DNA of 40,037 nt. It comes from Acidobacteriota bacterium. GTDB lineage: Bacteria; Acidobacteriota; Terriglobia; Terriglobales; Acidobacteriaceae. Below, in pieces: positions 15,151 to 23,616 of this stretch. Under the pieces are notes generated by a model. That model was not told the DNA's origin and ran no database searches. It was given only the letters and a program-made list of their open reading frames with translations. Location of the stretch: positions 1-40,037 of the forward strand of contig JABDHA010000036.1 of assembly GCA_013285705.1 (NCBI GenBank). Reading direction: 5' to 3'. Each line of letters starts with the position of its first letter. Positions within the stretch are counted from its first letter, which is position 1. The translations under genes and the position numbers were made by a program.

Positions 15151-16329
15151 ATGCAGGATGTAAGCGGTATCAAAAAATTCCATGAGGAACGCTTTGGTCG
15201 AGAGCCGGTATTGTTCATGGCTCCGGGGCGTGTGAACCTGATTGGCGAGCATACCGACTACGCTGATGGCTTTGTCATGCCGGCAGCCATTGACTTTGCT
15301 ACTCTGGCCGCAATTTCGCCCAATCCAAACAACAATGCGACCGTCTCTTCCGTCAATTTCGGGGTATCTGTTCATCGTTCGCTCGATGAAATCGGCACGA
15401 GCGGCTCGCATCATTGGAGCGACTACCCCTTTGGCGTGCTTTCCATCCTGCAACAGGAAGGAATCGACGTTCCCGGCTTTGATATGACACTCGATGGGAA
15501 TGTTCCCCTCGGCGCGGGCCTCAGCTCTTCGGCATCGATTGAAGTAGCCAGCATGCTCGCCATGCTGCATGTCGCGGAAGCTTCATTGCCATTGCAGAAG
15601 ATTGCCCTTCTCTGTCAGCGCGCGGAAAACGACTACGTCGGCGCCCCCTGCGGCATCATGGATCAATTTGTGTCGTGTTGCGGCGCGGCCGATCAGGCGC
15701 TTTTGCTCGACTGCCGCAGCTTGGAGTATCGGCTCGCTCCCATTCCAAAGCACTTGAGCCTCGTCATCTGCAACACCATGGTGAAGCACTCCCATGCCGG
15801 CGGTGAATATGGAACGCGACGCGCCGAAGTGGAAGAAGGCACAGCGATTCTACGAAGGCATCGACCCGAGGTTCGCCTCTTACGCGACGCAACCGTAGAG
15901 GACTTGGAGCGCTGGGGACATGAAATGCCTCCAAATGTGTTGAAGCGCTGCCGTCATGTCATTACAGAAAATATCCGTACGGTCGCTGCAGCGGATGCTC
16001 TGGAAGCAAGCGACCTGGATACATTGGGTCGTCTGATGGCCGAAGCGCACGCAAGCTATCGTGACGATTTTGAAGCAAGCTGTCGCGAGGCTGACATCAT
16101 GGTTGAACTGGCGATCAAGCAAGCAGGCTGCGTTGGGGCACGGCTCACAGGCGGAGGATTCGGCGGCTGCACCGTAAATCTGGTGGAATCGGCCAACGCG
16201 GAGCGGTTCGCAACCAATATTGCTGCTGGCTATAAAGAAATTACCAATATTCAACCGGAAATTTACCAGAGCCATGCATCGGCAGGTGCTCACAGGTTAA
16301 CGGAAAGCGCTGTGCTATCAAAAAAATAA
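15151..16329 (+). CDS. galK: Galactokinase
   Basis: A 392-residue GHMP-family kinase that phosphorylates alpha-galactose at C1 in the Leloir pathway. It has the galactokinase signature GRVNLIGEHTDYADGF (26-41), the phosphate-binding loop PLGAGLSSSAS (119-129), the catalytic Asp171 in CGIMDQFVS, and the third GHMP motif LTGGGFGGC near the C-terminus. Length is normal. The start is ATG 15151 with GAGG about 8 bases upstream. It follows the mutarotase-like gene by 40 bases; no galT or galE is in the window. Confidence 0.95.
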   Translation: MQDVSGIKKFHEERFGREPVLFMAPGRVNLIGEHTDYADGFVMPAAIDFATLAAISPNPNNNATVSSVNFGVSVHRSLDEIGTSGSHHWSDYPFGVLSILQQEGIDVPGFDMTLDGNVPLGAGLSSSASIEVASMLAMLHVAEASLPLQKIALLCQRAENDYVGAPCGIMDQFVSCCGAADQALLLDCRSLEYRLAPIPKHLSLVICNTMVKHSHAGGEYGTRRAEVEEGTAILRRHRPEVRLLRDATVEDLERWGHEMPPNVLKRCRHVITENIRTVAAADALEASDLDTLGRLMAEAHASYRDDFEASCREADIMVELAIKQAGCVGARLTGGGFGGCTVNLVESANAERFATNIAAGYKEITNIQPEIYQSHASAGAHRLTESAVLSKK

Positions 16330-16392
16330 TATTGATTTCGTTGCTATGCATACCATCTTGGGCACCTATCGAATCTTTCGTTCGCGCTTTTC

Positions 16393-16524
16393 CCGCAGAC
16401 GCTTGTTAAAATTTCATCACTATGTTTTTAACAGTGTCGCTGTGATTCACTAACAAGCGACGTAGGAAAATTACATCCGGGCACGTCTGCGGATTTTAAC
16501 GATGCGGCTTATATAAGCCGTCGT
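16393..16524 (+). promoter_or_regulatory. Nested inverted-repeat leader upstream of glgP
   Basis: The interval between galK and glgP contains nested perfect inverted repeats. CCGCAGACG (16393-16401) pairs with CGTCTGCGG (16484-16492). Inside it CGCTTGTTA (16400-16408) pairs with TAACAAGCG (16451-16459); the two share two bases. GTTAAAA (16405-16411) with TTTTAAC (16426-16432) and ACAG/CTGT (16431-16443) offer inner or alternative stems. The first closing stem is followed by ATTTTAA. Then CGGCTTATATAAGCCG (16505-16520) is a perfect 16-base palindrome, extended by ACGA/TCGT, ending 4 bases before the GGGGAG ribosome-binding site. The layout fits a multi-branched mRNA leader or clustered operators. 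Confidence 0.55.
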
Positions 16525-16543
16525 GCACGGGGAGATGAGTTGC

Positions 16544-18304
16544 ATGAGCCTTCCGATCGGTTTTTCTTCTCTCAACAATACTGAGAGTTCACGTATCGCC
16601 TATTTTTCCATGGAGATTGCCGTAGCCCCGGATATGCCTACCTACAGTGGCGGCCTGGGTGTACTTGCCGGTGACACGCTGCGCTCGGCCGCAGACATGG
16701 GATTGCCGCTTGCTGCAGTGACGCTTGCGCATCGCAAGGGCTACTTTCAACAGCACCTCGATGAAAACGGCTTGCAGACCGAAGAAGCGCAGCCGTGGAA
16801 CCTGGAGGAAAAGCTTTCACCGGAAGAGCCGGTCGTCACGATCACGATTGAAGGGCGACAGGTCGCTCTGCGTGCATGGCGTTACGATCTGCGCGGCGTC
16901 ACCGGGCATAGCATTCCCATTTATTTTCTGGACACTGACCTGGAACAAAACGACCCGCGCGATCGTGTACTCACCGACCAGTTGTATGGCGGTGATGGAG
17001 ACTACCGCCTGCGCCAGGAAGTGATTTTAGGCATCGGCGGCATACGCATTCTCGATGCGCTGGGCTACAAGGCAGCGGTCTATCATATGAACGAAGGCCA
17101 TGCCGCATTGCTCACTGTGGCATTGCTGGAAGATCAACTCAACGGAGCTCCGCTTTCCTCGGCAGCGAAAGACGATCTGGCCGCAGTTCGCGAACATTGC
17201 GTCTTTACCACGCACACTCCAGTACCCGCAGGACATGATCGCTTTTCCCTTGAACAAGCGCACCGAATTTTAGGCGAAGAGCGCGCCGTGTTTCTGGAAC
17301 AGAAAGGCTGCATGCACGATGGCCTGCTGAACATGACCTATATCGCGCTGTGTTTTTCGCGCTTTGTGAACGGCGTAGCCATGCAACACGGAAAGGTATC
17401 CCGCGCCATGTTTCCGGATTACGACATCAGCGCGATCACCAACGGTGTTCATGCAGCTACGTGGACGGCGGCTTCTTTCCAGAGCGTCTTCGATCGCCAC
17501 ATGCCGCGCTGGCGACAGGACAACGTGACTTTGCGGTATGCCATCGACATCCCTGAAGAGGAAATTGAAAGCGCGCATACTGCTGCAAAACAATTGCTGA
17601 TCGATGCGGTTGCGCAGCGCACCGGGGTTGCACTCAGACCAGACATCTTTACGATTGGTTTTGCGCGCCGCGCAGCTACCTACAAACGCGCCGATCTGTT
17701 ATTCACCGATCCAGAGCGCCTTGTGCGCTGTGCCCATGAACGCGGCGGATTGCAGATTATTTACAGTGGCAAGGCACATCCCGCAGACGAGCCCGGCAAG
17801 GCGAAGATCCGCCATGTGATCGAACTGGCGAAGCAATTGAATTCCGACAGCCTGCGCATCGTCTACCTTGAAAATTACGAATGGACCCTCGGCGCGTTGC
17901 TCACAGGCGGCGTCGATGTATGGCTCAATACACCTAAGCGGCCTTACGAGGCATCCGGCACCAGCGGCATGAAGGCTGCGTTGAATGGCGTGCCCAGCCT
18001 TAGCATTCTCGATGGCTGGTGGATCGAGGGATGGATCGAAGGCGTGACGGGATGGGCGATTGAAGACAACGACGACGAGGCCGGGGAAGCAGGCTCATTA
18101 TACGATCACCTCGAACAGTCATTGCTGCCTCTCTATTATGGACAGCCGCAGCAATGGCGTCGCATTATGCGCTCGACCATCGCGCTGAATGGATCTTTCT
18201 TCAACACTCAACGCATGCTCGAGCAATATGTAGTGAATGCTTACTTCCCGGAACAACGCGTCGACCGTCCGGTTGAAAAGCTTGAGCCAGCGCTGACGAG
18301 GTAG
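16544..18304 (+). CDS. glgP: Short alpha-glucan phosphorylase (GT35)
   Basis: A 586-residue PLP-dependent phosphorylase that releases glucose 1-phosphate from glycogen or maltodextrin. The catalytic core is intact: YFSMEIAV and YSGGLGVLAGD at the N-terminus, HMNEGHAALL and TTHTPVPAGHDRF, ITNGVHAATW, RAATYKRADLLF, and EASGTSGMKAALNGV with the PLP lysine at Lys477. It is far shorter than the E. coli type (over 790 residues) and matches the compact branch of the family. ATG 16544 with GGGGAG at 16529-16534 is preferred over GTG 16523 and ATG 16535. It follows galK by 214 bases containing elaborate inverted repeats. A small unknown gene follows by 73 bases. Confidence 0.93.
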   Translation: MSLPIGFSSLNNTESSRIAYFSMEIAVAPDMPTYSGGLGVLAGDTLRSAADMGLPLAAVTLAHRKGYFQQHLDENGLQTEEAQPWNLEEKLSPEEPVVTITIEGRQVALRAWRYDLRGVTGHSIPIYFLDTDLEQNDPRDRVLTDQLYGGDGDYRLRQEVILGIGGIRILDALGYKAAVYHMNEGHAALLTVALLEDQLNGAPLSSAAKDDLAAVREHCVFTTHTPVPAGHDRFSLEQAHRILGEERAVFLEQKGCMHDGLLNMTYIALCFSRFVNGVAMQHGKVSRAMFPDYDISAITNGVHAATWTAASFQSVFDRHMPRWRQDNVTLRYAIDIPEEEIESAHTAAKQLLIDAVAQRTGVALRPDIFTIGFARRAATYKRADLLFTDPERLVRCAHERGGLQIIYSGKAHPADEPGKAKIRHVIELAKQLNSDSLRIVYLENYEWTLGALLTGGVDVWLNTPKRPYEASGTSGMKAALNGVPSLSILDGWWIEGWIEGVTGWAIEDNDDEAGEAGSLYDHLEQSLLPLYYGQPQQWRRIMRSTIALNGSFFNTQRMLEQYVVNAYFPEQRVDRPVEKLEPALTR

Positions 18305-18377
18305 TCTGGGTCAACCGGGCATGAGATGTCTAATGATCTCGATGCTTTTGCATTCAATCGCTCTAAGGAGTTCGTAA

Positions 18378-18620
18378 ATGGTGGATAAGGGCAAGATCGA
18401 GAAATTTTCCATGGCCGAACTCAGCCGCTTGCGGCAGGAGCTCATGCAGTCCGGAATGGATTCATGGCAAGCTGCGGAACTGGTCACATCCTTTCTCAGC
18501 GCGCACGGATACGGGGTGAATTCTGAGCTCGTCCCGGATGTGCTTCTGCGGCTGGAGGGCATGGGTTGCACCGTTGACTGCATACAAGCAGAACTGGAAC
18601 GCGTCGCGCTGGTGATGTGA
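18378..18620 (+). CDS. Small helical protein of unknown function
   Basis: An 80-residue protein with a strong ribosome-binding site (AAGGAG, 18367-18372). The sequence is mostly amphipathic helix (MAELSRLRQELMQSGMDSW, then LVPDVLLRLEGMGCTVDCIQ), with two cysteines near the end in a CTVDC pattern and no signal peptide or membrane span. I do not recognise the family. Its position directly behind the glucan phosphorylase gene suggests co-transcription, but no function can be assigned. Confidence 0.7.
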   Translation: MVDKGKIEKFSMAELSRLRQELMQSGMDSWQAAELVTSFLSAHGYGVNSELVPDVLLRLEGMGCTVDCIQAELERVALVM

Positions 18621-18675
18621 GCAGCTAACTTCGATAGCCGCTCACATCCACCTGCAACGAATAACGCTCAGGTTG

Positions 18676-20841
18676 TCATTCGGCATCCTTGACGCAACGA
18701 AAGCCCAGCGCTCCGGACCGGTCGTAGCTTGGGGCCATCAACAATAACTTTCCATGCTGATCGTTCCGGTAAGCTTGTGGAAAATACCAGACTGATCCCT
18801 GCGGCTGGTAGTAACTGCCGCCACGCAAAATTCCGCCGCGCGTGTGATCGTCGACGTATTCATCCGTCCATTGCCACACGTTGCCAACCATATCCATCAC
18901 TTCGAATGGACTCGCTCCTGCTGGATGCGCATCCACATTGTCAGGGCCGCGCATCGTTCGGCCACGATCCGGAGCCGGGACTTTGCTCGCGTCCCAGTCG
19001 TTGCCCCACGGGTAAATGCGCCCATCCGTACCTTGCGCCGCATATTGCCACTCCCACTCATGCGGCAGTCGCTTGCCTGCCCATTTCGCGTAGGCGCGTG
19101 CATCTTCCTGCGATACCCAGGTCACAGACTTGTTGCCCCAGCCATCTGGATAGCGGCCATCCTTCCAATCCCTCAAGAAATTCAGATCGTCTTTTGGGTG
19201 GTACTGTGTTGCATCCAGAAACTTCTTGAACTCCGCGTTGGTCACGGAATGCTTATCGATATAAAAAGAAGCAATGTGCATCGTATGTTCGTGATAGCGG
19301 CGCGGAATATCCTCCCATGGATATTGCACGTCGACGCCAGCATCGTTGAAGCCTTCAATTTCTAGTCCTTCCACCTTGAAGAGATAATCTGCCGCCGGAA
19401 TTTTTACCATGCCATCGGGTAGAGTGCCAGCAGGCTCCGTCTTCGCGATGTCAACAAGCTGCTGCGCAAGCGGCTTCCACTCATGCGAATAACTGGAGAG
19501 CGGCGTTGCCGTCATCTGTTTCATCTTCCCCATCAGTCCTGCGATCTGAGCATCGGGCTCGCCTGCGGTTTCCAACAGCGCACCGTAACCATGCGCTTCC
19601 ATCGAGAATGACAAGACTGCCTGATCGCCATCGTGTTCAGGCGTGAGTTCGACTCCGTGATAGAGATCGAAGTATCGCAGTCCCTGCGTATAAGGAATGG
19701 AAATCTGCCGCCCCGCGACGTCGTATTCGTTGCGATTGACGATAGTCCATACGGTCTGTTTTCCAAGCGGCCACTTGCTGGCGAAGGCGCCGTAACGATG
19801 CGTAGGATAAAACGGCTGCCATGCCTCGCTCGCGAAAAATGGGGCAACTGCGCGCTCAATTGTGGCTACGCGACGAGTCGCTTCCCCATCACCAGGCGTA
19901 ATGCCGTTCCATATGCCCCAAATATTTTCCCAACTCTCCCAGCCTTCGCCATTGAAGAATGCATACTGAAGATCATCCGTCTTGTCACGATTCCAGCGAT
20001 GGGAAATATTGACTTGATGCAGTGGTTCGAGCCAGTGGAAGCGATCCACCATCGGCACAAAATCAAACTTGTACTGGCCCCAGGTGAGAACATTCCACGC
20101 GAGAGCCTCATCGCTCGGGCTGCCTTCCGGCTCAAAGACAAGTGGATGACCGGATTTGTCCGCTGCCAATGAAAACGCCAGCGGCACTCCATCCTGCGTA
20201 TCGCCGTTTATACCGTCGGCGCCGATTTCTTTCATGGTTTCAGCGATAGCTTGGGGCCACGACATTCCGGGATCGCGTGTTCCCTGGTCCCACATCATCA
20301 TGGGAAACAGAACATGCACACCACGATGGTGAAAGTCTGCCACCATCTGACGCACGCCAGCCAATCCCCCGGGCATGGAGCGGATCATGTCGTGCTGGTT
20401 GCGGTTGTCGATGCCCATATTCGGATACGTTGGCCAGATCAGAACTGCGTCGATGCCGCCATACCGTTTCTCAAGATCATCGAGATAGCGATCCACTGTA
20501 TATTTTCCAGCCACAGGATCGTAAAAATAGCGATCTTGCACCATCAGCTGCGGTTGCATGAACGCCGATTGCGCCCACTTGAAGGCTGGCTGTTGATAGC
20601 GTTCGTTGCTGTATCCGATGCGGATCTTTCGCTCCATCCGCCAGTGTGTAATGTCTTTCAGCCATGCATCAAAATCCTGCGGCGTACACGGCTTCGATCC
20701 ACCCTGCCATGCTCCTTTTTGCACAAAACATTCCGGAGAGGGAATCTGCTGCCCGACCGGAGCATGGTGCGTGTCCTGTGCTAACGCAGGAAGCGTGAGG
20801 AGCGCGACTGCAAGAGTTGTTGAAAAGACCGAGAGACGCAT
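18676..20841 (-). CDS. Secreted glycosidase-like protein fused to a SUMF1-type domain
   Basis: A 721-residue exported protein with a signal peptide cut after ALA (residue 21). Residues about 50-370 look like a TIM-barrel glycoside hydrolase (IDAVLIWPTYPNMGID, GVHVLFPMMMWDQGTRD, GADGINGDTQDG, VFEPEGSPSDEA), followed by a beta-sandwich (about 370-445). From about 478 to 721 there is an FGE-sulfatase/SUMF1 domain (SFYIDKHSVTNAEFKKFLD, WAGKRLPHEWEWQYAA, PWGNDWD, NVWQWTDEY, RGGSYY, LGFRCVKD). The paired copper-binding cysteines of true formylglycine-generating enzymes are absent from the final segment, so it is unlikely to activate sulfatases; these domains also serve as binding modules. It is the last gene after permease and ribokinase. 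ATG 20841 is preferred over 20898 because it starts the signal peptide. The glycosidic substrate is unknown. Confidence 0.8.
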   Translation of the reverse strand: MRLSVFSTTLAVALLTLPALAQDTHHAPVGQQIPSPECFVQKGAWQGGSKPCTPQDFDAWLKDITHWRMERKIRIGYSNERYQQPAFKWAQSAFMQPQLMVQDRYFYDPVAGKYTVDRYLDDLEKRYGGIDAVLIWPTYPNMGIDNRNQHDMIRSMPGGLAGVRQMVADFHHRGVHVLFPMMMWDQGTRDPGMSWPQAIAETMKEIGADGINGDTQDGVPLAFSLAADKSGHPLVFEPEGSPSDEALAWNVLTWGQYKFDFVPMVDRFHWLEPLHQVNISHRWNRDKTDDLQYAFFNGEGWESWENIWGIWNGITPGDGEATRRVATIERAVAPFFASEAWQPFYPTHRYGAFASKWPLGKQTVWTIVNRNEYDVAGRQISIPYTQGLRYFDLYHGVELTPEHDGDQAVLSFSMEAHGYGALLETAGEPDAQIAGLMGKMKQMTATPLSSYSHEWKPLAQQLVDIAKTEPAGTLPDGMVKIPAADYLFKVEGLEIEGFNDAGVDVQYPWEDIPRRYHEHTMHIASFYIDKHSVTNAEFKKFLDATQYHPKDDLNFLRDWKDGRYPDGWGNKSVTWVSQEDARAYAKWAGKRLPHEWEWQYAAQGTDGRIYPWGNDWDASKVPAPDRGRTMRGPDNVDAHPAGASPFEVMDMVGNVWQWTDEYVDDHTRGGILRGGSYYQPQGSVWYFPQAYRNDQHGKLLLMAPSYDRSGALGFRCVKDAE

Positions 20842-20894
20842 GTGCCGTGTAGTTCCTTTCCTGAATGAAAATCGTCTTGTGCAGAAAACACGCA

Positions 20895-21833
20895 TCATCG
20901 ATGAGACCTCAGTAGCTCATCCACTTCTGCGCGAGTCGGCATGGAAGGCTGCGCACCTGGACGCGTGACCGAAATAGCCGCTGCTGCAGCCGCAAAGCGT
21001 GCAGCTTCCATCTGTTCCATGCCCATCACTAGCGCGGTGGCAAATGCGCCGTTGAACGCATCGCCAGCAGCGGTTGTGTCCACTGCTTCTACTTGGAATG
21101 CGGGGATGGTGTGCGACGAGTGATTCGCAGAGGCAAGATAGACACCGCGCGAACCCCTTTTCAGCACAACGCTCTCAACACCAGCATCAAGCAGTGCATT
21201 CGCGATCTGCTCTGGCTCTCGTACGCGTGGGTCTTTTGCAAATTGCGCAACAAAGAAGGCTGCCTCGGTTTCATTGGGAGTAAACCAGCGCAGATGGTGA
21301 AACACCTTGCTCGGCAACGCGTGTGCCGGAGCGGGATCGAGCATCAACGGAATCCCTTCTTCTCCGCACAGGCTGGCAAGATGCTCTACTGTTTCGATGG
21401 GTATCTCCAGCTGCACCAGAACCATTGCAGCGCTCCGAATCTTTTCTCGATGAGATTCCAGAAAGGCAGGCGTCACCCGCGCATTGGCTCCAGGAGTGAC
21501 GACAATGCTATTCTCCCCGCGTGGAGACACGGCAATCATCGCAACGCCCGAAGTACCTTCATGCCTTTCCACGGCGGTGACATCGACACCAGCTTCCTGG
21601 AGATAGGAGAGCAGCTGTCCGCCGAATGCATCCGTGCCCACCTTGCCGATGAGTTGCACAGGATATCCAAGGCGCGCGATAGCGACTGCCTGATTCGCAC
21701 CCTTTCCTCCCGGATGCACCTGAAAATCGCTGCTACGCACGGTTTCACCCGCGGCGGGAATTTTTTCAGCGCTCGCTACGAGATCGATATTGATACTGCC
21801 CACCACGACGATCGGCTTTTGACTGGATGACAT
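20895..21833 (-). CDS. rbsK: Ribokinase (PfkB family)
   Basis: A 312-residue PfkB-family carbohydrate kinase, expected to phosphorylate ribose at O5. It has the first PfkB signature in PGGKGANQAVAIARLG (41-56) and the second in DTTAAGDAFNGAFA (252-265) with the catalytic Asp258. VGSINIDLV opens the fold and WFTPNETEA is the typical ribokinase Asn-Glu motif. Length is normal for RbsK. ATG 21833 has GAGGA 5 bases upstream; an in-frame ATG lies at 21845. It starts 28 bases after the permease stop and ends 53 bases before the secreted glycosidase-like gene, so these three probably form one operon. Related nucleoside or sugar kinases cannot be excluded. Confidence 0.92.
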   Translation of the reverse strand: MSSSQKPIVVVGSINIDLVASAEKIPAAGETVRSSDFQVHPGGKGANQAVAIARLGYPVQLIGKVGTDAFGGQLLSYLQEAGVDVTAVERHEGTSGVAMIAVSPRGENSIVVTPGANARVTPAFLESHREKIRSAAMVLVQLEIPIETVEHLASLCGEEGIPLMLDPAPAHALPSKVFHHLRWFTPNETEAAFFVAQFAKDPRVREPEQIANALLDAGVESVVLKRGSRGVYLASANHSSHTIPAFQVEAVDTTAAGDAFNGAFATALVMGMEQMEAARFAAAAAAISVTRPGAQPSMPTRAEVDELLRSHR

Positions 21834-21861
21834 ACGAATCCTCATCTCGATGCTTCGACAT

Positions 21862-22851
21862 TCAGAAGAGTGGCGCAAGGGCAACCGCAGTCAACCCACA
21901 AATGAAAAATACAAACATCCAGGCAAGCAGTGTTTTCGACCGCGCTGGCGCAGTTGCGAATTCTTTCCAGATAAAGACGCCCCAGCAAGCTGAAATCATC
22001 GTCGCTCCCTGCCCGATGGAATACGACACCGCCGGCCCGACAACATGGGCACGCGACGCTACAAAATTTAGGACCGCCCCCGTACACCAGATCACACCGC
22101 CGACGATACCCCACATATGCCATCGTGCCTGCGCGGACGCGTATGCTGATATGGCTACAGGTGTCTTACCGTCGAGTGGGTGCCGCATCAGCAATGTGTT
22201 TGCAACGAGTGAGCACGCTGCTACGCCCAAGGCAAAGAAAAATGACGTTGCATACGGCCCTGGAGCATCCTGACCGCTCATTGCCTTCGAGACAAAGGGA
22301 TAAAAACAGCCCATCAACAGGCCAGCAATCAGGCTGAGTATGACGCCGCGTCTGCTCATCTTCTGCTGTGTCGCTTCCCGCAACCGGTACGCCGCTGCAT
22401 CCAGCACAATGGCTGTCACCACAAGGGCAATACCGCTAAATAACATAGCCGGATTGCCTGCGGGCGAGATGAGATAACTGCTGACCGCCCCTATTACCAG
22501 CGCAAGACCTATCCCAATGGGAAATGCAACCGCAAGCCCGGCTATATCAATCGCTGCTACCAGCAGCAGGTTGGCGACGTTGAAAATGATTCCGCCCAGA
22601 ACAGCAAATACTATGTGCTGCCCATCGCTGTGTGCCAGATCCGATAGGAATGGACGCCCGGTTTCTCCTGCGCTACCAAGGAGTACGCCCCAGAGTACTG
22701 ATCCGAGAATGAGTCCAATCACGTAATCCCAGTAGAAAAGCTGAAAGCGATAGCCGGGACAAAGCTTGACCGTGTTTGCCCATGATCCCCAACACAACAT
22801 GCTGACAACCATGAAAGATAGAGCGATTGCGTACGTCTCTGGCTGATACAA
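21862..22851 (-). CDS. DMT-superfamily sugar/ureide-type permease
   Basis: A 329-residue inner-membrane protein with ten predicted helices. The opening (CWGSWANTVKL) and YWDYVIGLILGS segment, the internal NVANLLLVAAI and AFPIGIGLALVIG helices, and the late SYSIGQGATMISACWGVFIWKEF segment fit the GRP/ureide permease branch of the drug-metabolite transporter superfamily, which includes glucose/ribose uptake proteins. Followed by ribokinase, it most likely imports ribose or a ribose-containing compound (inference). The start has a strong AAGGAGGA 9 bases upstream. It is the first gene of a three-gene minus-strand operon and diverges from a truncated LacI gene. Confidence 0.82.
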   Translation of the reverse strand: MYQPETYAIALSFMVVSMLCWGSWANTVKLCPGYRFQLFYWDYVIGLILGSVLWGVLLGSAGETGRPFLSDLAHSDGQHIVFAVLGGIIFNVANLLLVAAIDIAGLAVAFPIGIGLALVIGAVSSYLISPAGNPAMLFSGIALVVTAIVLDAAAYRLREATQQKMSRRGVILSLIAGLLMGCFYPFVSKAMSGQDAPGPYATSFFFALGVAACSLVANTLLMRHPLDGKTPVAISAYASAQARWHMWGIVGGVIWCTGAVLNFVASRAHVVGPAVSYSIGQGATMISACWGVFIWKEFATAPARSKTLLAWMFVFFICGLTAVALAPLF

Positions 22852-22890
22852 AAACGTCCTCCTTGCAACAGAATGGAACAGCGCCCTAGT

Positions 22891-22919
22891 GAGATATCAA
22901 AAGGCTAGTTTCAATGCAA
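22891..22919 (-). promoter_or_regulatory. Candidate promoter of the permease-rbsK operon
   Basis: On the minus strand TTGCAT (22919-22914) and TATCTC (22896-22891) are 17 bases apart, about 40 bases upstream of the permease ATG. The -10 match is weak. No obvious palindromic operator overlaps it. Confidence 0.35.
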
Positions 22920-22979
22920 CCTGCATGATACGTGCCTCTCTGGCTCCCGTCGCTTGTCCAAAGGGGACATTTCCGTAAT

Positions 22980-23339
22980 TCCCTACCGTCGCATATGGAG
23001 ATCGCCTTTGGCGTTCTGCTTGCTGCGCGCGATGCTGGCCTGCGCTGCCCTGAGGATGTCTCGCTCATGGGCTTTGACAATCTCGAGTTGGCGGAGATGA
23101 CAAACCCTCCTTTATCATCGGTCTCGCAGCCTGGATACCAACTCGGCACAACAGCCGCACAAATCATTCTCGACCGTGTTGCGGGCGACAAGGGACCGGC
23201 CAGGCACTGTGTCCTCGAGACCGCACTCGAGCTTCGCGAATCCGTCTCGCCTCCTTCGAAAACCGCGGCGGCATCTTCGAACACAGGGAAGAAGTCGCGT
23301 CGATCGAGCGCCCCCGCGCGTGCAACCTCTAAGTCCTAA
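22980..23339 (+). pseudogene. LacI-family regulator lacking its DNA-binding half
   Basis: From about 22980 the frame matches the last third of LacI/GalR regulators: IAFGVLLAARDAGLRCPEDV, then SLMGFDNLELAEMTNPPLSS (the classical GFDD...PPLTTV region), QLGTTAAQIILDRVAG and the closing strand LETALELRESV. A basic Ser/Ala/Lys-rich tail follows. The N-terminal helix-turn-helix and most of the ligand-binding domain (about 230 codons) are missing. The sequence before 22980 shows no remnant and instead is the permease upstream region. ATG 22995 could give a 114-residue product unable to bind DNA. It was probably the divergent regulator of the permease-ribokinase operon before a deletion. Confidence 0.75.
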
Positions 23340-23450
23340 GGCGGCATTTACTTCTGCATCGAAAGAGCAGTATTCAATACGCTGCTTCCCGCCCTTCCTG
23401 ATTGATTGTGTGATGTGTCCCGTATATGCAGGTACTGCGGCTGTCTACTG

Positions 23451-23475
23451 ACCTTACTTTCGTCATTAGTAAGGT
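23451..23475. promoter_or_regulatory. Perfect inverted repeat upstream of the PHP gene
   Basis: ACCTTACT and AGTAAGGT (8 bases each, perfect) flank a 9-base spacer. No T-run follows on either strand, so it looks like an operator rather than a terminator. It lies about 140 bases before the PHP-domain gene. Confidence 0.4.
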
Positions 23476-23616
23476 AGATACCTCCAGGAATTGACTTTCC
23501 TTTCTTATCTCCGTAATGCCGCGTTCATGGTGCAAACCGATACTGGCAGCAGGAAAGGAAGTATCGCGGAAACCTCGACACATGAATGCGTATTGTGCGA
23601 GGCGCATGGAGGGGAC

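Noticed and set aside
18676..19410. Sulfatase-activating (formylglycine-generating) function for the SUMF1 domain
   Set aside because: The catalytic cysteine pair is missing and no sulfatase gene is in the window.
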